Of a DNA stretch of 64,000 nt, positions 32,015 through 40,070 are shown in pieces. Each line of letters opens with the position of its first letter. Positions within the stretch are counted from its first letter, which is position 1. The stretch is from CAVIQK01 sp963644945 (GTDB taxonomy: Bacteria; Bacillota; Clostridia; Christensenellales; DTU072): NCBI GenBank assembly GCA_963644945.1, contig CAVIQK010000004.1:1-64000 (forward strand). The letters run 5' to 3'. The position numbers and the translations under genes were made by a program. Below the pieces are notes generated by a model. It saw only the letters and a list, made by a program, of their open reading frames with translations, did no database searches and was not told the origin of the DNA.

Positions 32015-34214
32015 AGCGACCGTAGAAAATATAATATTTAGAAACGAAGACAACGGTTACACCGTACTCGAAGTAAGTGCCGATAGACAGGTAACAACTG
32101 CCGTCGGCATTTTTCCATCTGTCACTTTAGGCGAAAAATTGCGACTTACGGGAGAAATCACCCTACATAAGAAATACGGCAAACAATTCAAAGTCGAAAA
32201 AATAGAGTATATTCGCCCCGAAACCGACTTCGAAATAGCCGAATATCTAGGCTCCGGAATATTTACCGGCATAGGCAAAATTCTATCCGAAAGAATCGTA
32301 GAAAAATTTGGAAAAGATACTTTCGATATTATAGAAAAATCCCCCGAAAGACTTGCAGAAGTCTCCAAAATAAGCAAGACGATCGCCACGAGAATACACG
32401 ACGAATATATGGCAAAAATATGCATGCGAGATGCCGTAATGTTTTTACAAAAACACGACATTTCAGTATCGACCGCAGTCCGTATTTTCAATGTTTACAG
32501 AGAAGAAACCGTCGAAATTGTCAAGGAAAACCCGTATAGATTAGTAGAAGATATCGACGGAATAGGATTTATCAAAGCCGACGACATCGCATCAAAATTA
32601 GGCGTTGACAAAAATTCCGAGTTTAGAGTAAGAGCCGGCATTATACACGTCCTAAAAGAGATGGAAAAGTCCGGCGGACACACGTGTTTCCCCCTTTCCG
32701 ATCTCGTTGACACTTCCGCTACCCTTCTAGGAGTCGATCCCGATTTAGTGTCAAGCACCCTAGACATTTTGATATACACAAGAGCGGTGATCAAGAAAAA
32801 TAAAATGGACGGAGACGAACTCAAACCGTTCATCGCTTTAGAAAAAAATTATATGTTAGAAAACGGCATTGCATCTTTCCTTCTCAAAATGGTAAAACTT
32901 GCAAAACCTCTCGATATAGATGCCGACAAAGACATATCGCTATACGAAAAGCAAAAAGGCATAACCTTCCACGAAAGCCAAAAACAAGCCATAAGAAGTG
33001 CCGTAAACAGTGGTGTTGTAGTCATTTCCGGAGGTCCCGGGACAGGCAAAACCACCATAATAAATTGCATTGTCCAAATACTTTCGGACAACAACCTAAA
33101 CGTCGCTTTGGGGGCCCCCACCGGTAGAGCCGCCAAAAGAATGTGCGATGCGACAGGCAAAGAAGCCAAGACTCTCCACAGACTTCTCGGAGTCCATTTC
33201 GAAAACGGTCACCTTACTTTTGCCTACAACGAATATACCCCTCTAGACATAGACTGCCTAATAATTGACGAAATATCAATGGCAGACATCTATATTTTCA
33301 ATTCATTGCTTCGAGCCATGCCCGCAGGATCCCGTCTTGTCATGGTAGGCGACTCCGACCAACTCCCCAGTGTATCGGCAGGCAATATTTTGTCGGACGT
33401 CATCAAAAGCGAAATCGTCCCCGTCAATTTTCTCACATACGTTTATCGCCAATCCGCAAAAAGTTTGATTGTCACCAACGCACACCGCATCAACCAAGGC
33501 GAAATGCCCATCATTGACAACGAATCGGAAGACTTCTACTTTTTCGAAACCGACGACAAAGAATACGAACTGAAAACCATTGTAGAAATGGTAAAAGAAA
33601 GACTTCCTAGATTCAAAAATTTGACTCCGTCCGACATCCAAGTGCTTGCCCCCCAAAAGAAAGGACTTCTCGGAGTCAACAACCTTAATTGTAGATTGCA
33701 AGAAGCCCTCAACCCTAAAAACAGAGGTATCCTTGTTGGCGAAACCGAATATAGAATCGGAGACCGAGTCATGCATATTCGCAACAATTATGAGTTGAAA
33801 TGGGAGAAAGACGTCGGTTATATCGAAAGGGGCGAAGGTGTTTTCAACGGTGACACAGGAGTAGTTTTGGCGGTTGACCACGGTAGCATAAAAGTGCTTA
33901 TGGACGACGACCGACTTGTCACCTACGAGCGAGAAGATTTAGGCGAATTGATGCTATCCTATGCCGTTTCCGTCCACAAATCGCAAGGCTCGGAATTCCC
34001 TGCCGTAATAGTCGCATTGTCGTCAAGTGCATACATGCTCAACACCAAAAATTTGCTTTATACGGCAGTCACTAGGGCAAAAAAAGTAGTGGTGCTTGTA
34101 GGCGAAAGCAAAACCGTCTATAAGATGGTCAAGACCGCCTACACCGAAAAGAGATACACCTTTTTAGTCGAACTCATCAAGAGTAAAAAGAGCAAAATCG
34201 AGGCGCTACAATGA
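32004..34214 (+). CDS. recD2: RecD2-type ATP-dependent DNA helicase
   Basis: This 736-residue SF1B helicase moves 5' to 3' on single-stranded DNA and works in repair and replication-fork maintenance outside a RecBCD complex. The N-terminal OB-like domain (about 1-75) and helix-hairpin-helix region (about 80-200, FTGIGKILSERIVEKFG and IDGIGFIKADDIA) are present. They are followed by Walker A (GGPGTGKTT, about 343-351), Walker B (CLIIDEISMAD) and the C-terminal motif VSVHKSQGSEFPAVIV with TAVTRAKK (motifs V and VI). It overlaps metK by 11 bases and comFC by four bases. Confidence 0.95.
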   Translation: MQIEATVENIIFRNEDNGYTVLEVSADRQVTTAVGIFPSVTLGEKLRLTGEITLHKKYGKQFKVEKIEYIRPETDFEIAEYLGSGIFTGIGKILSERIVEKFGKDTFDIIEKSPERLAEVSKISKTIATRIHDEYMAKICMRDAVMFLQKHDISVSTAVRIFNVYREETVEIVKENPYRLVEDIDGIGFIKADDIASKLGVDKNSEFRVRAGIIHVLKEMEKSGGHTCFPLSDLVDTSATLLGVDPDLVSSTLDILIYTRAVIKKNKMDGDELKPFIALEKNYMLENGIASFLLKMVKLAKPLDIDADKDISLYEKQKGITFHESQKQAIRSAVNSGVVVISGGPGTGKTTIINCIVQILSDNNLNVALGAPTGRAAKRMCDATGKEAKTLHRLLGVHFENGHLTFAYNEYTPLDIDCLIIDEISMADIYIFNSLLRAMPAGSRLVMVGDSDQLPSVSAGNILSDVIKSEIVPVNFLTYVYRQSAKSLIVTNAHRINQGEMPIIDNESEDFYFFETDDKEYELKTIVEMVKERLPRFKNLTPSDIQVLAPQKKGLLGVNNLNCRLQEALNPKNRGILVGETEYRIGDRVMHIRNNYELKWEKDVGYIERGEGVFNGDTGVVLAVDHGSIKVLMDDDRLVTYEREDLGELMLSYAVSVHKSQGSEFPAVIVALSSSAYMLNTKNLLYTAVTRAKKVVVLVGESKTVYKMVKTAYTEKRYTFLVELIKSKKSKIEALQ

Positions 34215-34927
34215 AGAAGAGCGTTGAAAAATTTTTAGAAAAAGTCCAAGACATATTCTTTCCTCGTGGCATCACTTGCCTCTCTTGTGGCAAAGAATTG
34301 ACCGATGACGACACAAGAGATGCCGATCTTTGTAAAGAGTGTTTTCAAAGTCTAACATTTCTTGAAGGCGATATCTGCCCCAAATGTGCTACCAAATTAG
34401 AAGACGGAATTTGTCCCAACTGCCACAACTATTCTTTTAGTTTTGATAGGACGATTACAAGTGTAAAATATCAAGGCTTGGCAAGATCGATGGTTATCGA
34501 TTTTAAGGATGCCGACAAAAATTATTTATATAGGACGATGCTCTATTTTATGCCCCCGATTGAAGAGCATGTTGACATAGTGACATTTGTCCCGTCCTCC
34601 AAAAAAGCGATACGAAAACGTGGCTACGACCATGCCGAGATTTTGGCAAAAGGCTACGGCAAAAAGGTAGGGCTTCCCGTATTACGCTTACTTTGTAGAA
34701 CTAAAGAAAATCGTGACTCGGCAGAACTCAATAGAGCCGAGCGTGTAAAAAATATCAAAAATGCGTTTTCGGTTACCAAAGCAACGAATAAAGTAACCCT
34801 AAAAGACAAAACAGTAATAATTATAGATGACGTCATGACCACAGGCATGACCATCGACGAGTGTGCAAAACTACTAAAAAAGGAGGGGGCAAAAAGAGTT
34901 ATTGCCGTAGTATTTTCCAGATCATGA
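34211..34927 (+). CDS. comFC: ComF family protein (phosphoribosyltransferase-like)
   Basis: This 238-residue protein has the ComFC plan: an N-terminal zinc-ribbon region with CLSC, CPKC and CPNC motifs (residues about 22-75), and a C-terminal phosphoribosyltransferase domain. The PRPP-binding motif IIIDDVMTTG lies at about 200-210, preceded by the family segment RGYDHAEILAK. ComFC proteins take part in natural DNA uptake together with ComFA and in recombination in non-competent species. No comFA is adjacent; instead it sits between recD2 and an rRNA methyltransferase gene. Overlaps of four bases join it to both. Confidence 0.88.
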   Translation: MKKSVEKFLEKVQDIFFPRGITCLSCGKELTDDDTRDADLCKECFQSLTFLEGDICPKCATKLEDGICPNCHNYSFSFDRTITSVKYQGLARSMVIDFKDADKNYLYRTMLYFMPPIEEHVDIVTFVPSSKKAIRKRGYDHAEILAKGYGKKVGLPVLRLLCRTKENRDSAELNRAERVKNIKNAFSVTKATNKVTLKDKTVIIIDDVMTTGMTIDECAKLLKKEGAKRVIAVVFSRS

Positions 34928-36039
34928 AAGTTGTCGTCCATAGTGGTTTTGGACTAGAAACCGCCACAAAAATAGAATTACGAAAATTAGGTTTTGACGT
35001 AGGGGCATCCAACGGCAGATTTAGTTTTGAGGGTAGTGGTTTAGATGTAGCAAATCTTAATATAAATCTTCGCACCGCAGACCGAGTATCCGTCAGTCTA
35101 AAAAGTTTTTCGGCTACCACTTTTGACCAACTTTTTGACGGCATATCTACTATTTGTTGGCAAGATATTATCGGCAAAAATCAAAAAATTATTGTCAATG
35201 CCAAGTCCCACGACAGCCAATTATTTGCCTTGTCAAGCATACAAAGTATCACCAAAAAAGCCATTGTCAAAAAACTAACCGATTCCACATGGAATGAAGA
35301 CGGTACACCTATCTATATAGATATAGAAATCGTCAAAGACAATGTCGAAGTCCTGATCAACACATCGGGCGTAGGACTACACAAAAGAGGCTATCGAGAT
35401 ATGATGGTAGAAGCCCCCATCAAAGAAACGATCGCCGCCGCTCTCATAGAATTGTCGGTTTGGAACAAAGACCGAATCTTAGTCGATCCTTTTTGCGGTA
35501 GCGGAACGATTCCAATAGAAGCCGCCCTTATCGCCCACAATATCGCCCCCGGAATGAACCGCAATTTTGCTTACGAAAATTATGCTTTTATAGATCCCGA
35601 TTGCACCGAAAAGGTCAAGGCAGAAGCGAAAGAAAAAGTCGTCCTTGACCAAAAATTTAGAATATACGGTTATGACATAAATAGGGATGCAATAAGACTT
35701 TCCATGCACCACCTAGAGAGAGCAGGTCTAAAAGACCTCGTCCATTTCGAAGTAGCCGATGCTCGCAAATTTATTTCCGGAAAACCTTATGGCGTCATCA
35801 TCACCAATCCCCCTTACGGCGAGCGTTTGATGGACGAAAAAGAGGTCAAAGACTTATACCGAGATTTTGCAAAAACCTATTTTGCCCTTCCCGATTGGAG
35901 CCTTTATTTAGTCACATCGCTAGAAGGATTCGAAAAGACTTTTGGAAAACCTGCCGACAAAAATCGCAAATTTTTCAATGCCAATATTCAATGCAGAGAA
36001 TATTGTTATTTAGGTAAAAAACCCCCTTCATCACGTTGA
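34924..36039 (+). CDS. RlmL-like 23S rRNA (guanine-N2) methyltransferase
   Basis: The 371-residue protein has an N-terminal THUMP RNA-binding region (about 45-155) and a Rossmann-like SAM-dependent methyltransferase domain. The domain shows DPFCGSGTIPIEAALIA (motif I, about 188-204) and NPPYGERL (motif IV, about 287-294). This is the layout of Firmicutes YpsC and of the N-terminal half of E. coli RlmL, which makes m2G2445 in 23S rRNA. The RlmK half is absent, as is normal for this group. The start is the ATG overlapping the comFC stop; a longer frame starting at 34861 lies inside comFC. Its stop codon overlaps the -35 box of the next promoter. Confidence 0.87.
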   Translation: MKVVVHSGFGLETATKIELRKLGFDVGASNGRFSFEGSGLDVANLNINLRTADRVSVSLKSFSATTFDQLFDGISTICWQDIIGKNQKIIVNAKSHDSQLFALSSIQSITKKAIVKKLTDSTWNEDGTPIYIDIEIVKDNVEVLINTSGVGLHKRGYRDMMVEAPIKETIAAALIELSVWNKDRILVDPFCGSGTIPIEAALIAHNIAPGMNRNFAYENYAFIDPDCTEKVKAEAKEKVVLDQKFRIYGYDINRDAIRLSMHHLERAGLKDLVHFEVADARKFISGKPYGVIITNPPYGERLMDEKEVKDLYRDFAKTYFALPDWSLYLVTSLEGFEKTFGKPADKNRKFFNANIQCREYCYLGKKPPSSR

Positions 36040-36063
36040 CAGAAATTTTTTAGATGGTATAAT
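36036..36063 (+). promoter_or_regulatory. Promoter of the small lipoprotein gene
   Basis: TTGACA (36036-36041), 16 bases, then TATAAT (36058-36063). The -35 box includes the TGA stop of the upstream methyltransferase gene. Predicted +1 is near 36070; an AAGGAG ribosome-binding site precedes the ATG at 36097. Confidence 0.8.
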
Positions 36064-36096
36064 GATAGAGGAAAAAATTAAACAAGGAGACAAAAA

Positions 36097-36627
36097 ATGA
36101 AAAAATTTTTATCCGTAATTTTCGTAGTAGCATTAGTTGCCGTTATGGCACTCACAATGACCGCATGCGTAAGCGTTCCTCAAGATCCCGACAAAGCAGT
36201 AGAGAACTTAAAATCTAACGATTATGTTGCAGTTAAATACCAATCTCTTCTTGCAGGTACCGCCATCTCCCTTATGGAAGGTTACCTTGATGCAGAAGAT
36301 CTCGACGTCAAAGCAAGCGACCTTGACTGCGCAGTAACAGGCATAAAAGGTGAAGAAAAAGAAGATTCATACAATATTGACTTCATCGTAGCCCTTTACT
36401 TCAAAGAAGCAGACAAAGCAAAAGCCATCGAATCTAAAGTCAAAGACGCCATCAAAGATGCCAAAGCAGAATTAGAAGAATCATATAACAAACTTTCAGA
36501 CGAAGAAAAAGAAAGTTTCAAAGAAATGTACGAAGAACAAAAAACATATTTTGAAAAATTTGCAGTAGGCAGAAGCGGAGTTGCATTGGTATTCGGTACA
36601 AAGAATGCAGTCAAAGCAGCCAACTAA
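36097..36627 (+). CDS. Small lipoprotein of unknown function
   Basis: This 176-residue protein starts with a lipoprotein signal (MKKFLSVIFVVALVAVMAL) and a lipobox LTMTAC or TAC-type site at about Cys24, so it should be anchored on the outer face of the membrane. The mature part is acidic and lysine/glutamate rich, with a likely helical segment from about 105 to 150 (KVKDAIKDAKAELEESYNKL). I do not recognise a family. It has its own strong promoter and is closed by a strong terminator, so it is a one-gene unit. AAGGAGA lies seven or eight bases before the ATG. Confidence 0.8.
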   Translation: MKKFLSVIFVVALVAVMALTMTACVSVPQDPDKAVENLKSNDYVAVKYQSLLAGTAISLMEGYLDAEDLDVKASDLDCAVTGIKGEEKEDSYNIDFIVALYFKEADKAKAIESKVKDAIKDAKAELEESYNKLSDEEKESFKEMYEEQKTYFEKFAVGRSGVALVFGTKNAVKAAN

Positions 36628-36648
36628 TTCGTCTAAAAACCAAAATAA

Positions 36649-36674
36649 AAAGGACTCAAACGAGTCCTTTTTTT
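36649..36674. terminator. Bidirectional terminator between the lipoprotein gene and mnmA
   Basis: AAAGGACTC (36649-36657), loop AAAC, GAGTCCTTT (36662-36670), with T runs on both strands (TTTT after it on plus, TTTTTATTTT on minus). It serves the two convergent genes. Confidence 0.9.
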
Positions 36675-36695
36675 ATTATGGAAAAACAAAATAAA

Positions 36696-37760
36696 TCATT
36701 GATTTTCGGTTATTACTCCCCCGCCCATGCATATCATATCGTCATATAATACACAGTATTGTCCGGGAGCAATAGCACGTTGTGGCGAGTCGAAAATCAC
36801 TTCAAGAGTCCTGTCGTCAATGTAGTGGACGGTGCAAGGCTCCAAAGGTTGGCGATGCCTTATTCTTGCAAGGTATTTTTTCCCTTCGACTACTTTTTCC
36901 GTAATGAAATTGAAGTCCGTAGCCACCAGTCTATTAGAAAAAAGCAGATCGCATTCCCCTTGATTTACGTACAAAATATTATTTTTGACATCACGTTTTA
37001 CGATGTACCAAGGCTCACCGTTTCCGCCACCGCCGACGCCGAACCCTTTTCTTTGTCCGATAGTGTAGTAGAAGACGCCGTCATGTTCTCCCACCTTATG
37101 ACCGTCCAAATCGAGAATATCACCCCTTTGCATAGGAATATACTCTTTCAAGAATTTTCTAAAATCTCTTTCCCCGATAAAACACACTCCTGTCGAATCT
37201 TTCTTTGCTTTTGTCGCAAGATTGTATTTTTCTGCTATGCGTCTAACTTCCGGTTTTTCGAGATTTTCAAGCGGAAACATTACATTTTTTAGTTGCTTTT
37301 CCGTTACCGCCGACAAAAAATAAGTTTGATCTTTGTTTTCGTCTTTGGCTCGTTTTAGATAGGTCCGTCCGTCTTTATTTAATATTCCGCAATAATGCCC
37401 CGTTGCGATGAAATCGGCGCCGAGTTTTTCGGCAAAATCTTTGAAAGGACCGAATTTTATCTCTCGGTTGCAAAGTATGTCGGGATTAGGTGTAAGTCCC
37501 ATTTTATAGGACTCAACGAAAGTCTTGAAAACTCTTTCGTAATATTCTTTGGAAAAGTCTATGGAATAATAAGGAATATCAAGAGCGTTGGCTACACGTC
37601 TTACGTCGCCGTAATCTTCTTCTGCGGTACATTGACCGCCTTCTTCCTCACGCCAATTCCTCATAAAAAGACCGACTACTTCGTAGCCTTGTTCTTTGAG
37701 TATTGCAGCGGTAACCGAAGAATCGACTCCGCCCGACATTCCTACAACAACTTTAGTCAT
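36696..37760 (-). CDS. mnmA: tRNA-specific 2-thiouridylase
   Basis: This 354-residue enzyme transfers sulfur to U34 of the tRNAs for Lys, Glu and Gln. The ATP-pyrophosphatase P-loop SGGVDSS (residues 9-15), the catalytic cysteine region PDILCNREIKFG (about 92-103), the second cysteine in STGVCFIGER (about 193-202) and the C-terminal beta-barrel region (ARIRHRQPL) are all present. I set the start at the ATG at 37760 (MTKVVVGMSGG). A longer frame from 37805 would place its start upstream of the promoter. The -10 box lies six bases before this ATG and there is no well-placed Shine-Dalgarno, so the message is predicted to be leaderless. Confidence 0.96.
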   Translation of the reverse strand: MTKVVVGMSGGVDSSVTAAILKEQGYEVVGLFMRNWREEEGGQCTAEEDYGDVRRVANALDIPYYSIDFSKEYYERVFKTFVESYKMGLTPNPDILCNREIKFGPFKDFAEKLGADFIATGHYCGILNKDGRTYLKRAKDENKDQTYFLSAVTEKQLKNVMFPLENLEKPEVRRIAEKYNLATKAKKDSTGVCFIGERDFRKFLKEYIPMQRGDILDLDGHKVGEHDGVFYYTIGQRKGFGVGGGGNGEPWYIVKRDVKNNILYVNQGECDLLFSNRLVATDFNFITEKVVEGKKYLARIRHRQPLEPCTVHYIDDRTLEVIFDSPQRAIAPGQYCVLYDDMICMGGGVITENQ

Positions 37761-37766
37761 ACCCCA

Positions 37767-37796
37767 AGTATAACACTTATGAAGAGGTGCGGTCAA
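37767..37796 (-). promoter_or_regulatory. Promoter of mnmA, leaderless geometry
   Basis: On the minus strand TTGACC (37791-37796), 18 bases, TATACT (37767-37772), then six bases to the A of the ATG at 37760. The predicted +1 coincides with the start codon. Confidence 0.7.
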
Positions 37797-37817
37797 CAAA
37801 AACACTCGCTGTTGCTA

Positions 37818-37846
37818 TTGACTAAACCGCGAGACTATATTATAAT
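37818..37846 (+). promoter_or_regulatory. Promoter of the XRE-acyltransferase operon
   Basis: TTGACT (37818-37823), 17 bases, TATAAT (37841-37846). Predicted +1 near 37853. The leader of about 39 bases carries AAAGGTAG before the ATG at 37892. The promoter is divergent from that of mnmA, with 22 bases between the two -35 boxes. Confidence 0.8.
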
Positions 37847-37891
37847 GAATTATAATATGCCTTTCGGCAAATACAAAAAAGGTAGATAAAT

Positions 37892-39370
37892 ATGGAATAT
37901 TCAAAATCTATTAAGAGATTGAGAGAGGACAAAAATCTTTCGATAGAAGAACTCGCACGTGATCTCTCACTGTCCCCGACAGACATAGAGAGAGCCGAAA
38001 ACGGCGAAGAAATCTTTGACGAAAGGACTCTAGAATCGATTTCTAGATATTTTGGAGTTCAATACCAACAATTTATTGACGGCACGGCGGAGATTAGAAA
38101 AAGAGATTTTGCTTTCGATCCCACCGAGTGGTACAAATTAGACAATGCCGCCAAAGTTTACCCGTCATCGTCCTCCGACGATTACACGACCTTGTTCCGC
38201 TTTGCCGCAGTCATGAAAGAGCGTGTTGACGGTGCAATTTTACAACAAGCCCTAGACGACGTAGGTCCTAGATTTCCTACCCTTATGGTCACCATCAACA
38301 GAGGTTTGTTTTGGTACTATTTCGAAAAACTTCCCTTCAAACCAAAAGTAGAAAGAGAGAATTTTCAGTCCCTCCAACCTATCCCTCTTGACGGAAAACG
38401 CTACCTATTTAGAGTAGTATATAGCGACTATCGCATCGGTTGCGAATTTTTCCATAGCATAACCGACGGCACAGGCGGTTCGATTTTCCTAATGAGCCTA
38501 GTCGCAAGATATTACGAATTAAAGACCGGAAAAGAAATCAAAAATTTCCACTCCGCAAAATGTGTTCGAGATCTCCCCACTCCCCCCGAAGCCGAAGACA
38601 GTTTCCAAGTCTATGCCGAGAAGAAGGACTACGCCAAAAGGAATATCAATTTTATATATCTCCCGTCGGGGCAAAAATCTCATCAACCGATCTCTACCCA
38701 CGTAGTCACGTCCGCATCTCGTCTCAACCAAAAAGCCAAACAACACGGAGCGACTATCACCGAATATGTTTTGGCGATCATGTTCAAAGTGCTTTTCGAA
38801 ATGAGAGATCGTGATGCATCTACCAAGGACATCAACATAAGAGTCCCCGTCAATCTCCGCAAACACTTCCCTTCCGACACACTCCGCAACTTTTCCTATT
38901 TTCTTGACGTCACATTGAAAGACCGTCAAGACTCGATCGATGCATATATAGGAGCCGTAAAAGAGTGCTTCAAGGAGCAACTCAACAAAGAATATTTGCA
39001 AGGCAATATCAACTCCAACATGAGAGAAGAGCGCAACAAATTCATATCTCTTGCCCCCCTTCCCCTAAAAGATATCGGACTTTTTATCACAAAACTTCTG
39101 CTTGACAACAAAGCCGTCACGTTGGACTTTTCCAACTACGGAAGACTCGATCCTCCGGAAGAACTTTTCGAAATCATGTCAAGAGTAGAATTTACTTTGA
39201 AAGAACCTAAAAAGAAAGGCATAAAACTCGCCGGTGTAAGTTTCGGTGACACTTGTGTTTTCACTTTTTCAAGGACCTATGTTTCCGCAAAACTCGAAAG
39301 AGAATTTGTGCGCACCCTGACGGAAGAAGGACTTGACGTGTTTATCGAAACCAACGGAGGTGTCAAATGA
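37892..39370 (+). CDS. XRE-type HTH domain fused to a condensation/alcohol-acetyltransferase-like domain
   Basis: The 492-residue protein joins two domains. Residues about 5-60 form a helix-turn-helix of the Cro/C1 (XRE) type (SIKRLREDKNLSIEELARDL ... DIERAENG). Residues about 75-492 resemble the chloramphenicol acetyltransferase-like superfamily that includes alcohol acetyltransferases and condensation domains. The catalytic HxxxDG motif is intact as HSITDG (H188, D192, G193), and a late DFSNYG segment (412-417) corresponds to the structural DFGWG/SNxG motif. It could transfer an acyl group, or use the domain to sense an acyl ligand for DNA binding. The next gene overlaps by four bases. The exact acyl acceptor cannot be read. 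Confidence 0.75.
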   Translation: MEYSKSIKRLREDKNLSIEELARDLSLSPTDIERAENGEEIFDERTLESISRYFGVQYQQFIDGTAEIRKRDFAFDPTEWYKLDNAAKVYPSSSSDDYTTLFRFAAVMKERVDGAILQQALDDVGPRFPTLMVTINRGLFWYYFEKLPFKPKVERENFQSLQPIPLDGKRYLFRVVYSDYRIGCEFFHSITDGTGGSIFLMSLVARYYELKTGKEIKNFHSAKCVRDLPTPPEAEDSFQVYAEKKDYAKRNINFIYLPSGQKSHQPISTHVVTSASRLNQKAKQHGATITEYVLAIMFKVLFEMRDRDASTKDINIRVPVNLRKHFPSDTLRNFSYFLDVTLKDRQDSIDAYIGAVKECFKEQLNKEYLQGNINSNMREERNKFISLAPLPLKDIGLFITKLLLDNKAVTLDFSNYGRLDPPEELFEIMSRVEFTLKEPKKKGIKLAGVSFGDTCVFTFSRTYVSAKLEREFVRTLTEEGLDVFIETNGGVK

Positions 39371-40050
39371 AGTATTGCAAAGCATGTAAATCATACAATC
39401 CCGAATATGTTGACAACTGCCCCCTTTGCGGAGCAGGACTCGAACACGTTGACAAAGAATGCGACGAATTTTTGTCCGCCCCTTATGTCGAAAACAAAAA
39501 GAGAAAGAGTGCAAAAATTGTAGTAAGAGACATTTTTATTGCCTTATCTATTATTGTCCTTGTAGGACTTTTGGTAGCCTCCGTTTTATCCAAAGTTTTC
39601 GGACTATTCTATATAGGACTTGCATCGGTAGGATTTTTCTGGCTACTCATAGGACAATTCGTCTTTTGCAAAACCAATCTCCGCTCAATATATTTTAGAA
39701 TAGCATTTTGGCTTTCGGTACTTGCCGTACTTATATCGCTACATTTTGGCAAGTTCTACATATCACTTTCGTATGCGATCCCCGCAATATTGTTTGCATT
39801 AGACGTTGTCACCATGATGACCGTATTTATTTCAAGAAAATGGTATAGATACGCTTTCCACGTTTTCTGTTTGTCAATATTGATGGTTGCACTTCTTCCC
39901 CTCAATTATTTGCTTTCAAAGAATTTTTCGGGTTATAATTGGATTGCATCTACTGCTACGTTTGGACTCGGACTCATAACAATACTGTTCTCGTTCATAT
40001 TCGGACGCCGAGTACTTTGTAGCGAAATAAAAAAGAGATTTTTCTTCTAA
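39367..40050 (+). CDS. Zinc-ribbon membrane protein (DUF6320-like)
   Basis: The 227-residue protein begins with a zinc ribbon (C4, C7, C18, C21: YCKACKSYNPE ... NCPLCGAG). A cytoplasmic linker follows, then about six membrane helices between residues 55 and 215, and a basic tail. From memory this resembles proteins called DUF6320, which accompany alcohol acetyltransferase-like genes in Clostridia; I cannot verify the assignment here. GGAGGTG lies five bases before the ATG, and the gene overlaps the preceding stop by four bases, so the two products are likely made together. A role as membrane partner of the acyltransferase-like protein is inferred. Confidence 0.7.
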   Translation: MKYCKACKSYNPEYVDNCPLCGAGLEHVDKECDEFLSAPYVENKKRKSAKIVVRDIFIALSIIVLVGLLVASVLSKVFGLFYIGLASVGFFWLLIGQFVFCKTNLRSIYFRIAFWLSVLAVLISLHFGKFYISLSYAIPAILFALDVVTMMTVFISRKWYRYAFHVFCLSILMVALLPLNYLLSKNFSGYNWIASTATFGLGLITILFSFIFGRRVLCSEIKKRFFF

Positions 40051-40070
40051 ATAAACATTAAGGAGGCATC

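Noticed and set aside
33303..33881. 192-codon minus-strand frame opposite recD2
   Set aside because: It is antisense to conserved helicase motifs and has no start signals.
34861..34923. Longer frame for the RlmL-like methyltransferase
   Set aside because: It lies inside comFC in another frame and would give a non-conserved, lysine-rich extension.
37761..37805. Longer mnmA frame starting at 37805
   Set aside because: The extra 15 codons cover the promoter, and the conserved protein begins at MTKVVVGMSGG.
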